A DNA stretch of 64,000 bases, taken from Tetraselmis striata. Taxonomy: Eukaryota > Chlorophyta > Chlorodendrophyceae > Chlorodendrales > Chlorodendraceae. The translations under genes and the position numbers were made by a program. The notes beneath the pieces were generated by a model. It was not told the origin of the DNA. It searched no databases and saw nothing but the letters and a program-made list of their open reading frames with translations. The stretch covers positions 18,487 to 82,486 of the forward strand of contig VCJN01002189.1 in the NCBI GenBank assembly GCA_006384855.1, read 5' to 3'. Positions 51,201 through 55,107 of the stretch are shown here, in pieces (positions within the stretch are counted from its first letter, which is position 1; every line of letters starts with the position of its first letter).

Positions 51201-51912
51201 GTTTCAAGGAAGGAACGGTGCAACGAATGGAGTACGGTTCCTCTGCTGGCCCTATTCAGACATCCAAGGGGTAATTAGTACGTATATATAGTTACAGATA
51301 CCCTAGCCATTGTTTGGATATTTCTGCACCATGCAAAACTAACCATGCAAAACTTCGCAGAGCCGACGACGGTATGTGCGATTTCATTCGACAAGTTTTG
51401 AAAGCATGGACGGAGGCGTAACGACACAATCACGATATGCCTGGCAAGCAACTATACTTCCGGTATCATGGTACTTCACAGTGACTTGTCGTCGTGAGCA
51501 GTCGTATAATATCTGCCCGAACATCCGGCCGCCACCGCAGACTCGGAACGGGTTATGTAAAGTGCATCGTTTTCGAAGACCCGATTCGTCACCAGGCAAC
51601 GAGTCGCAGATCAAATGATTGATCGCTCAAGGGAGCGATACTTTCCAGAGAAAGGGGGGGGGGGGGGGGGGGGGGGGGCACCGTGTCTCCTCTCGTCAGA
51701 TCCCCTGTACTGGCAAGAAACGTGGCGAGGCTCTTCGCACGTCTGTGGAGGTCGACATACGTCACAGGCGCAAAGGTCTCGCTTTCACCACTGACCGCTT
51801 CGAAACATGCGATGCTGTCGCCGTGTAGGTCTTTCGCCTCACAGAGCAGACCCCAGGCAGTCAGCAGACGGTCACGCTCGCGGCATGTCGATGTCGTGGA
51901 TGTTCCAGCCAT
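124..51912 (-). CDS. Giant multi-exon trans-AT type I modular polyketide synthase gene
   Basis: This entry covers the whole locus; the segments are described separately below. The reading starts at ATG 51,912, the first Met after an in-frame TAG, and gives a normal N-terminus for an adenylate-forming enzyme. Domain order is loading ligase, two ACPs, nine KS-containing modules, a thioesterase and two thioesterase-like segments. Exons join in frame at GT-AG sites whose junctions restore family motifs, for example KS FAYQ|GTNAHV and DH HDHQ|VQG. Family knowledge: such proteins build polyketides by stepwise Claisen condensation on phosphopantetheine-bound ACPs. No GHSxGE acyltransferase motif occurs anywhere, so AT must act in trans. 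The 3' end is uncertain. A stop is reachable after the thioesterase (TGA near 4,838), in which case the two hydrolase-like segments would be a second gene. Otherwise the gene runs off the left edge. Exact exon ends are by-eye estimates. Confidence 0.82.
1562..2290. other. Non-coding stretch between the second and third hydrolase-like segments
   Basis: There is no convincing coding signal on either strand. The GC content is lower than in the flanking exons. The stretch is either a long intron of the PKS gene or, if the third hydrolase segment is a separate gene, its upstream region. Confidence 0.5.
2290..4200 (-). CDS. Second alpha/beta-hydrolase (thioesterase-like) segment, GTGVG instead of GxSxG
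   Basis: The exons are about 4,200-3,841, 3,679-3,487, 3,335-2,745, 2,665-2,560 and 2,425-2,290. The first has a thioesterase-like start ([17 protein letters not shown], then [10 protein letters not shown]) and ends in EEGQFVLL. It joins across a GC-AG intron (CTAG|GCAAGG) to [13 protein letters not shown], reconstituting the nucleophile elbow as G-T-G-V-G-G, so the serine is glycine. The third exon is a helical lid-like region ([27 protein letters not shown]). The fourth ends in HVGHFVPEV, which fits the C-terminal histidine loop of this fold. The fifth is a closing helix ([17 protein letters not shown]). So the His is kept and the Ser is lost. A poly-G tract (2,446-2,469) lies in the intron before the last exon. 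The function is unknown and hydrolysis is unlikely. Confidence 0.55.
2446..2469. repeat. Poly-G tract (24 G)
   Basis: An uninterrupted G run on the + strand, inside the intron preceding the last exon of the second hydrolase-like segment. Confidence 0.9.
4200..4930 (-). CDS. Unassigned coding segments between thioesterase and first hydrolase-like repeat
   Basis: Three short exon candidates lie here: about 4,928-4,838 (or to a donor near 4,853), 4,765-4,545 and 4,400-4,250. The middle one reads [16 protein letters not shown], then [16 protein letters not shown] and ending FERLRTLQ. The last includes [19 protein letters not shown] cannot assign a family. If the first exon is read in phase with the thioesterase exon it reaches a TGA near 4,838, which would end the PKS. 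A donor at CAGG|GTGGTT would instead skip the stop and join the next exon across about 85 bp. Both are open. Confidence 0.35.
4779..4812. repeat. Tandem 17-bp direct repeat (2 copies)
   Basis: The unit catcagatcccgtggaa is repeated exactly twice, inside the putative short intron upstream of an acceptor near 4,766. Confidence 0.85.
5013..6541 (-). CDS. PKS terminal thioesterase (TE) domain, intact catalytic motifs
   Basis: Exons are about 6,541-6,288, 6,108-5,977, 5,844-5,730, 5,615-5,400, 5,314-5,199 and 5,110-5,013. The first carries the TE start ([19 protein letters not shown], then PLYSLDHDT). The second carries the nucleophile elbow [16 protein letters not shown] (Ser near 6,013). The third has a strand ending MMIFDSP, a candidate for the acidic residue region. 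The fourth and fifth are lid/cap helices. The sixth ends [11 protein letters not shown], with the catalytic His near 5,033. Family knowledge: type I TEs release the finished chain from the last ACP as an acid or a macrolactone. It follows ACP9 directly, so it is the release domain of this assembly line. Introns here hold (CA)n and (GA)n arrays. Confidence 0.82.
6128..6185. repeat. (CA)n microsatellite, about 58 bp
   Basis: A pure CA dinucleotide repeat inside the intron between the first two TE exons. It appears as (TG)n on the coding strand. Confidence 0.95.
6557..6611. repeat. (GA)n microsatellite, about 40 bp plus degenerate edge
   Basis: A GA repeat followed by GTGAGAGTGAGAGAG, in the intron between the ACP9 3' exon and the first TE exon. 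On the coding strand it makes a (TC)n pyrimidine tract just upstream of the acceptor near 6,542. Confidence 0.95.
6711..7315 (-). CDS. ACP9, last acyl carrier protein, split by an intron at the attachment motif
   Basis: The first exon ends in [12 protein letters not shown] near 7,182 and the second (about 6,937-6,711) resumes with [13 protein letters not shown] and [13 protein letters not shown]. Joining G|GC gives [12 protein letters not shown], a carrier-protein motif with the phosphopantetheine serine present but DSL changed to DSR. The domain is followed by a polar linker and then the TE, so it is the carrier from which the product is released. The intron holds about 240 bases without coding potential. 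Confidence 0.75.
7316..9990 (-). CDS. Module 9: divergent KS without the HGTGT histidine, plus hot-dog-like region
   Basis: KS9 exons are about 9,990-9,690, 9,545-8,935 and 8,611 onward. It keeps the active cysteine (VDTACSSS, Cys near 9,320) and the K/H motif ([14 protein letters not shown]). It has MDPMQR for the usual MDPQQR, NNDG for NQDG, and [12 protein letters not shown] (about 8,570-8,605) where HGTGTxLGDPIE is expected, so the second catalytic residue, His, is Ser. KS domains lacking this His are typically unable to decarboxylate and condense; in trans-AT PKSs they pass chains on (KS0). The KS ends at [12 protein letters not shown] with no intron. About 330 residues follow (8,250-7,316), including [14 protein letters not shown], which resembles the first strand/helix of a double hot-dog fold, but HxxxGxxxxP is not intact. 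There is no KR. Confidence 0.72.
9640..9657. repeat. Poly-C tract (18 C)
   Basis: An uninterrupted C run on the + strand, inside the intron between the first and second KS9 exons. Confidence 0.9.
10020..12750 (-). CDS. Module 8: KS-unassigned region-ACP, no ketoreductase
   Basis: KS8 starts at [11 protein letters not shown] near 12,720. It has MDPQQR, the active cysteine [20 protein letters not shown], and a third motif [12 protein letters not shown]. The histidine motif reads [13 protein letters not shown] across an intron, so the His is present but the following Gly is Leu. The KS ends [12 protein letters not shown] without an intron. The next 220 residues or so (11,160-10,510) have no GGxGxxG and no intact DH motif. 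A roughly 120-bp intron (about 10,507-10,388) leads to ACP8 ([15 protein letters not shown] near 10,140, then [15 protein letters not shown]). Inference: this module leaves a beta-keto group unless an enzyme acts in trans. Confidence 0.75.
12768..17245 (-). CDS. Module 7: KS-(inactive DH)-KR-ACP
   Basis: KS7 begins in the ACP6 exon ([11 protein letters not shown]) and has MDPQQR, then [13 protein letters not shown] (exon about 16,620-16,390). Its His region is built from very small exons: about 16,009-15,951 (ends NMHGTG) and a 27-nt exon about 15,834-15,808 (TALGDPIE). After [12 protein letters not shown] a single exon (about 15,285-13,027) holds a DH-sized region without an intact HxxxGxxxxP. 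A KR follows with [12 protein letters not shown] (near 13,895), [26 protein letters not shown] and [11 protein letters not shown], so the Ser/Tyr/Asn catalytic set is present. A 52-bp intron precedes ACP7 ([15 protein letters not shown] near 12,900). Predicted outcome: beta-hydroxyl. The KR is nearly the same as those of M4 and M5. Confidence 0.82.
13246..13932 (-). repeat. KR-encoding segment shared with M4, M5 and partly M6
   Basis: About 690 bp of the M7 KR core is almost identical at nucleotide level to about 23,663-24,365 and 28,079-28,785. Identity falls away upstream, in the DH-like region. This points to recent duplication or gene conversion confined to the reductase. Confidence 0.85.
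17310..23245 (-). CDS. Module 6: fully reducing KS-DH-ER-KR-ACP
   Basis: KS6 spans about 23,245-21,350 in five exons: [29 protein letters not shown] with [24 protein letters not shown] through [12 protein letters not shown]; and GTNAHAVVQ. The DH motif is intact and split by an intron ([16 protein letters not shown], about 21,171/21,061), with LDCTLHL as the second DH signature. The ER starts near 19,690 ([20 protein letters not shown]). It continues after a (CA)n-filled intron with GGDFSGLV and the NADPH loop [15 protein letters not shown] near 19,110. The KR has [12 protein letters not shown] (near 18,450), a variable middle, then [11 protein letters not shown] and [11 protein letters not shown] (near 17,915). 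ACP6 has [16 protein letters not shown] near 17,420. The KR and ACP reading frames differ, and an intron of about 52-79 bp near 17,570-17,650 would join them. Predicted outcome: saturated methylene. Confidence 0.83.
17738..18122 (-). repeat. Short KR segment nearly identical to the M4/M5/M7 KRs
   Basis: About 385 bp covering [16 protein letters not shown] to the [18 protein letters not shown] region matches M5 and M7 almost exactly, while the upstream half of this KR ([13 protein letters not shown]) is unrelated in sequence. Such a patchwork is typical of gene conversion. Confidence 0.8.
19442..19550. repeat. (CA)n microsatellites, two blocks
   Basis: Two CA arrays separated by a TGCGCGTGCGCG segment, within the ER6 intron (about 19,396-19,607). 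Confidence 0.95.
23330..27480 (-). CDS. Module 5: KS-(inactive DH)-KR-ACP
   Basis: KS5 exons include about 27,300-27,045 ([18 protein letters not shown]), 26,940-26,762 ([11 protein letters not shown]), 26,632-26,187 ([39 protein letters not shown]), 26,101-25,781 ([21 protein letters not shown]) and GTNAHVV. The next exon (to about 23,072) has a DH-like region in which HxxxGxxxxP is lost ([16 protein letters not shown], so Thr for His, Cys for Gly and Ser for Pro) and no HPxxxD. The KR is complete (GGMGMIGSL near 24,305; [22 protein letters not shown]). ACP5 has [16 protein letters not shown] near 23,430. Predicted outcome: beta-hydroxyl. The DH/KR part is a near copy of M4. Confidence 0.83.
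23659..25568 (-). repeat. 1.9-kb duplicated inactive-DH/KR block, copy in M5
   Basis: Nearly identical to 28,075-29,984 at a constant offset of 4,416. The 5' edge ends abruptly after the shared sequence gccggccgacacggacattg, and the 3' edge falls at the KR C-terminus. The KS and ACP on either side are not identical between M4 and M5, so the duplicated or converted unit is the processing part only. Confidence 0.9.
27613..31970 (-). CDS. Module 4: KS-(inactive DH)-KR-ACP
   Basis: KS4 runs in exons from about 31,960 ([13 protein letters not shown]) through [10 protein letters not shown] and IDPQQRM, then [15 protein letters not shown] (Cys near 31,170), [10 protein letters not shown] with NQDGRSSS and [14 protein letters not shown], then [13 protein letters not shown] junction [11 protein letters not shown] starts the exon 30,106-27,899. 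Its DH-like region reads [18 protein letters not shown] where HxxxGxxxxP should be (Asn for His, Cys for Gly), and [11 protein letters not shown] lacks the HPxxxD signature, so dehydration is unlikely. The KR is intact (GGMGMIGSL near 28,720, [37 protein letters not shown]). ACP4 (about 27,801-27,613) has [16 protein letters not shown]. Predicted outcome: beta-hydroxyl. The LAD signature in the KR suggests a B-type (D-hydroxy) KR, which is inference. Confidence 0.83.
28075..29984 (-). repeat. 1.9-kb duplicated inactive-DH/KR block, copy in M4
   Basis: Partner of 23,659-25,568, differing by scattered substitutions (a few percent by eye). It is intronless throughout. Confidence 0.9.
32108..38070 (-). 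CDS. Module 3: fully reducing KS-DH-ER-KR-ACP
   Basis: KS3 (about 38,070-36,830, intronless, in the duplicated block) has [20 protein letters not shown] (Cys near 37,584), [26 protein letters not shown] (near 37,185) and [12 protein letters not shown]. The DH motif is split by an intron: [16 protein letters not shown] (36,634/about 36,533), giving an intact HxxxGxxxxP, and AVLDNGIH follows. The ER has [19 protein letters not shown] (near 35,000), GGDCAGIV, and the NADPH loop [15 protein letters not shown] (near 34,540). The KR has [12 protein letters not shown] (near 33,710), [26 protein letters not shown] and [11 protein letters not shown] (near 33,020). A single ACP (32,295-32,108) carries [16 protein letters not shown]. 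Predicted outcome: saturated methylene. Poly-G/C tracts lie in two of its introns. Confidence 0.85.
33161..33187. repeat. Poly-G tract with one interruption
   Basis: A G run broken by a single A, inside an intron of KR3. Confidence 0.9.
34076..34097. repeat. Poly-C tract (22 C)
   Basis: A C run on the + strand, in the intron between the last ER3 exon and the exon that begins the ER/KR junction. Confidence 0.9.
36634..39676 (-). repeat. 3.04-kb duplicated KR-ACP-ACP-KS block, downstream copy
   Basis: Identical to 40,758-43,800 at a constant offset of 4,124 apart from about 16 single-base differences I could find (about 99.5%). The 5' edge is at METRTFTSS, just before KR2. The 3' edge is exactly the exon end at LWDHK. 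The block has no introns, unlike every neighbouring KS. Confidence 0.92.
38150..42200 (-). CDS. Module 2: KS-DH-KR-ACP-ACP
   Basis: KS2 (about 42,180-40,790) is nearly identical to KS3: [15 protein letters not shown] (Cys near 41,708), [12 protein letters not shown] (near 41,310), [12 protein letters not shown]. The DH motif joins across an intron as [17 protein letters not shown] (40,758/40,646). The catalytic His and Pro are present but the conserved Gly is Glu. The second DH signature is [11 protein letters not shown] (near 40,200). The intron donor here is GC (AAG|GCATGT). The KR has [12 protein letters not shown] (near 39,450), [26 protein letters not shown] and [11 protein letters not shown] (near 39,040). 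Two ACPs follow: [16 protein letters not shown] (near 38,541) and [16 protein letters not shown] (near 38,251). Predicted outcome: enoyl, or hydroxyl if DH2 is impaired. Confidence 0.86.
40722..40733. repeat. Short poly-G tract
   Basis: A G-rich run inside the GC-AG intron between the KS2 exon and the DH2 exon (40,757-40,647). Confidence 0.85.
40758..43800 (-). repeat. 3.04-kb duplicated KR-ACP-ACP-KS block, upstream copy
   Basis: Partner of 36,634-39,676. Differences include LLMESGWEA against LLMELGWEA in the KS and MERMGIG against MERIGIG in the KR. Outside the block the flanking DH1 and DH2 sequences are unrelated at nucleotide level. Confidence 0.92.
42260..47088 (-). CDS. Module 1: KS-DH-KR-ACP-ACP
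   Basis: KS1 is in six exons: about 47,087-46,950 ([13 protein letters not shown]), 46,876-46,741 ([10 protein letters not shown]), 46,632-46,530, 46,323-46,042 ([15 protein letters not shown], Cys near 46,190), 45,958-45,353 ([40 protein letters not shown]) and about 45,190-44,941 (GTNCYVVYA). The DH motif is intact across the next intron ([16 protein letters not shown]). The DH/KR exon starts at 44,815, with [11 protein letters not shown] near 44,390. The KR has [12 protein letters not shown] (near 43,575), [11 protein letters not shown] and [11 protein letters not shown] (near 43,160). Two ACPs follow (DSL serines near 42,665 and 42,380). There is no AT between KS and DH; only a short linker separates them. 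Predicted outcome: enoyl. Confidence 0.87.
45198..45221. repeat. (CA)n microsatellite
   Basis: A short CA array on the + strand in the KS1 intron just upstream of the GTNCYVV exon (TG repeat on the coding strand). Confidence 0.9.
47210..48302 (-). CDS. Loading-module linker and tandem ACPs with non-DSL motifs
   Basis: A single exon begins after an acceptor near 48,303 ([10 protein letters not shown]) and ends at RQTAAG|gtaggc. The first 150 residues or so contain hydrophobic strands ([35 protein letters not shown]) that I cannot assign. Two carrier domains follow: [15 protein letters not shown] (near 47,695) with [12 protein letters not shown], and [15 protein letters not shown] (near 47,400) with [12 protein letters not shown]. 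The serine position is kept, but the usual D-S-L is N-S-S or T-S-S and the following acidic/hydrophobic pattern differs from all the extender ACPs. They are placed to receive the acyl starter from the ligase. Whether they accept phosphopantetheine normally is not known. Confidence 0.75.
48400..51912 (-). CDS. Acyl-CoA-ligase-like (adenylating) loading domain
   Basis: An ANL-superfamily enzyme over nine exons, about 51,912-51,684, 50,936-50,718, 50,504-50,185, 50,049-49,933, 49,839-49,648, 49,543-49,219, 49,106-48,976, 48,814-48,682 and 48,515-48,400. Motifs in order: [17 protein letters not shown] at the N-terminus; [17 protein letters not shown] (P-loop); [37 protein letters not shown] across an intron; GEVRTRG and [27 protein letters not shown]; and the C-terminal catalytic Lys in [15 protein letters not shown]. 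Family knowledge: it activates a carboxylic acid as acyl-AMP and passes it to a carrier thiol. The [11 protein letters not shown] pattern is closer to CoA ligases than to fatty acyl-AMP ligases, but the starter acid cannot be predicted. The ATG at 51,912 follows an in-frame TAG upstream. Confidence 0.85.
51654..51678. repeat. Poly-G tract (25 G)
   Basis: An uninterrupted G run, immediately after the donor of the first ligase exon (ACG|GTGCCCC on the coding strand). Confidence 0.92.
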
Positions 51913-53218
51913 GATACGAGACGCCACCTCGACCACAGCCTGCGCCAAGCGGTACACTTCGTCGAGGATGGCGGCCTATGCCGCGCCGGTCTGAACAAAG
52001 TCGTGTCACAATACCCGACTCTGACAGGCAGCGTACGCCAGCAGTAGTGAGCTATCGCAGTGCTATAAGGCGGGCCCAGTAGTCGGCAAGGTTGCAGGCG
52101 AGTCAAGACGCCGACTAAGGCGGGCGTACTAATCCAACGAAAACTGGCCACGCAGTTCCGCCACAAGGGCAGGACACAGTGGAGTCTACGACGACGGATG
52201 TCTTCTAAGGCTCGGAATCCACTGTTCACTCGGCAAGCAAGCAAAACGTATTGTGTAGTCGAGTGATGTAATCGGCCAAATTCAACTGGGTTGAATAAGC
52301 AAAGTGTACGCAGTTCGAGGTTTTTATCGCATCGGCCGATACCGATCGGTCTGCCGCTATCAGAGAGATATCGCCGCCGCCACAGGCGAAGGCTGCTACT
52401 ACGCAGAATGTTTTTTTCGTCCTTCGAGTTTGCCCTTGGCCACGTGTGGCGATGTGCTGACGGTATCGCCAGTTTGCCGATGCAGAATAGGCACTGGATC
52501 GACGCGAGTCCCGAAAGTCTATATCAGAAGGCGACGTCATCGAGCGAACAGTGAGTCTGCCATATTGTCATGTCCCGGTGCTTTTCTCGGCGCATGGGAT
52601 GACGGTTCAGGGCTTGAAGCGAGCGGCACTGGGTCTTAGCCCCATTGATGGCAGAATACAAGTAAAATGCACTGTGAATTGATGTACGGTCCGCGCACGG
52701 TGCAGGAGCTACTATGACCCATAGGCTTTTCGCTAAATTTATAGAGTATAAGATGATGGTATGACACATTGACACGGCAGTGGACTATAGCTTATTACGG
52801 CGAATATATAGATAGTACGTTTATTAGTAGGTTCCTGCTATCGGCGATGGAGACGATCATAAATGTCACATCAGTGATACCAGCATGACCAGTAGTGACG
52901 AATTGACGAAATGCAGTCTGCCAACAAGACTGGAAGGCGATCAGTCATATCGCACTGATTCCACGGCATTTCAGTATCTGACTAGGGGTATAGAGCGGAG
53001 ACGGGGAGGCGGGAGTAAGCGTGTCGGGGGCAAACTTCGTCGTGCAGTTGGGGATTTAGATGTGAAAGCGAGGTCATTACTAGTTGCTATACTAGTTTAC
53101 TATTACGAGCAAGTACAGGGAGGGAAGCGGGCGGACTCACCAGTCTGTTATGATGGATGGGGCAATTGACACTGGTGCTAGAATAAAAAAGAATAGACCA
53201 GCTACTGTGTTGCTACTT
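51913..53218. other. Upstream region of the PKS gene, no gene recognised
   Basis: Only short open frames occur here, none with a recognisable family or a compositional bias like the PKS exons. The PKS promoter should lie in this interval. I see no diagnostic core element. Confidence 0.5.
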
Positions 53219-53795
53219 AGGCAGGTCCGATTTAATTTTATGGTTTAAAACCCCCCACCCCTCTGTTTCCACCCCCCCCCCCCTCTACTTTATTTATGTT
53301 GATCTCACAGTACTTAGTAGAACATACCCAAAGCTGCATAATAACTACCACTAGCATGACTGTTTTTATGGTTTCAATGCATGGCTGTGTGCAGAAGGGT
53401 GTTTCCTGCCATATGCAAGCATAAATGGAGAGGGGGTGGGCACTTTTTGGAACCATCACCATATTACAGTCAGCATCATGACAAACCAACCATATTGTGG
53501 CCTATTGTGGCCTATCCACCGTTCCATGTAGTGCTATGATGTTGCTAAGCTGCTGTATACCTGGCCTGGATAGTAAAGACTTTCCGTGCATTCTCTAGAC
53601 GCTATCCACATAACCAACACAGTATATTCACGGCGGCGGTGCGGGGCTGAGCCCCCAGCCGCTCATGCACCGCTCCCAGCCGCCAAGTACTGCTTAAGTA
53701 CGTGAACATAAGGTTGAGGCCACTTACAAAGTGAACCCCCCTCTGTTTCTCAGGAAAGTAGAGTACTAAAACATAACATTAAATCGGACCTGCCT
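53219..53795. mobile_element. MITE-like element with 29-bp terminal inverted repeats
   Basis: The left end, aggcaggtccgatttaat plus 11 more bases (53,219-53,247), is matched in inverted orientation by 53,767-53,795 with 27 of 29 positions identical. Immediately inside, CTCTACTTT/AAAGTAGAG is also inverted. The element is about 577 bp, has no coding capacity, and contains a C-rich tract (53,268-53,282). I found no clear target-site duplication, so the superfamily is undetermined. Confidence 0.7.
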
Positions 53796-55107
53796 TGCTT
53801 GATTTCGCTTTCCTTGAAAGAAAACTTAGAAATACATCTTGGTCATATCGCGAATCAGTATCGGAGAGCGATAAGGACATTCTTTGAATGCGCATTGCCC
53901 ATTCATTCCTGAAAGTAAGCTGTTTTAGATTTTATAGCAATACAGGAATGCGGATCGAACCACTACGATAAGATTACTTCGACGATTTCTACATCTAATC
54001 CTTAAGGATTATAAGCGGCCAGTCCCTTGCATGGGCCAGACGGCCACTCATCGCCAGCGATTTAATCCTTTTTAGTCGCTACCCGTACAGCGAGTGTATG
54101 CACCATCAGTACGAGTACCGGTGCCGTATGCTGCCGGGATACCTCCATGATTTTCAATATTGCAGGGTGGCGGTTCAGGCCGATAGTACCAGTAATGTGG
54201 TTTATTTCATGAAGCGCCCGCCTGATTTAATCATACATACATACATACAAGCAGGTACCAGGAGTAACTAATATAAGGATTACAATATAAGGATTACATC
54301 GCCGTCGCGTCAATTTATATATCGCGCTAGAGGGTCGTGGTTCCGTCGTAGCGACTAGCCACTTAACGATATATAGTATGCGCTAGCTGCAAAAGGCCAT
54401 CACGAAATCACCCGAAAAGGTAGGAAACGCGATACGCTATATGGGTACTGTAGTGTGAATCACAAAAGACCAGTGATAAAATTATGTAGCGACTAGTGGT
54501 CTTTTGTAAATATTCACTGGTAACGACTATAATACAAATCACCGCGATAGGAGTACAGGTAGCAGGAGATCGTCAGTAGAAGCTGCTTATAAGAAAAGCG
54601 TCCCGCAACCCATACCGTAGTTACTGGTACAGTACTGGTACTCTTAAGGTCGTGGTCCAGGGTATTGCAGAACATATATGGAAAACGCTGGAAGGGGGAC
54701 TAACAGGGCTAAAGCAGGCCCCGCCATTTTAAGGTTTTGCCACCTACGCGCTAGTATATTGCATTATGGGAACCTTTGTGGCGTAAACATAACGGTATAT
54801 ATCCTGCTGCAATTTACTTGCCCAAACTACACATAAAATGTGTCACGGCCAGGCCATACTGTTGGGCAATCAGGGCAGAAAGGAAATTGAAAAATTCTGC
54901 ATGACATCGTCGGGACCATAAATGCCATGGGTAAGCCCAGCCTGTCAACAATTACACATTTTGGCAGCAATATGAGTATGAACTGCTGGGTGAGATAGCT
55001 ATGAGAAAGTGAAGATGTTCCTTGTGGAGAACAGCAGCCATCATGATCACCAGTGGCACCAATGCTTGCAGCAGCGTCAACGTACCCGTGCATTGGGTCC
55101 TGCTGAG
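53796..55107. other. Intergenic, AT-richer, no gene recognised
   Basis: No open frame of recognisable family. There is a short (ATAC)n run near 54,234-54,248. The left part flanks the MITE and the right part is the 3' flank of the PCIF1-like gene. Confidence 0.5.
54952..54956 (-). terminator. Candidate TGTAA polyadenylation signal of the PCIF1-like gene
   Basis: TGTAA on the minus strand, about 150 bases after the stop codon at 55,108. Chlorophyte mRNAs commonly use TGTAA near the poly(A) site. A pentamer can occur by chance. Confidence 0.35.

Noticed and set aside
52885..53169. 94-codon plus-strand open frame
   Set aside because: It has no family resemblance or splice context, and its AT-rich composition matches the intergenic DNA around it.
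53940..54015. tRNA-like sequence on the minus strand (GTGGTTCGATCCGC)
   Set aside because: A T-arm-like hairpin is present, but I could not pair a complete acceptor, D and anticodon arm.
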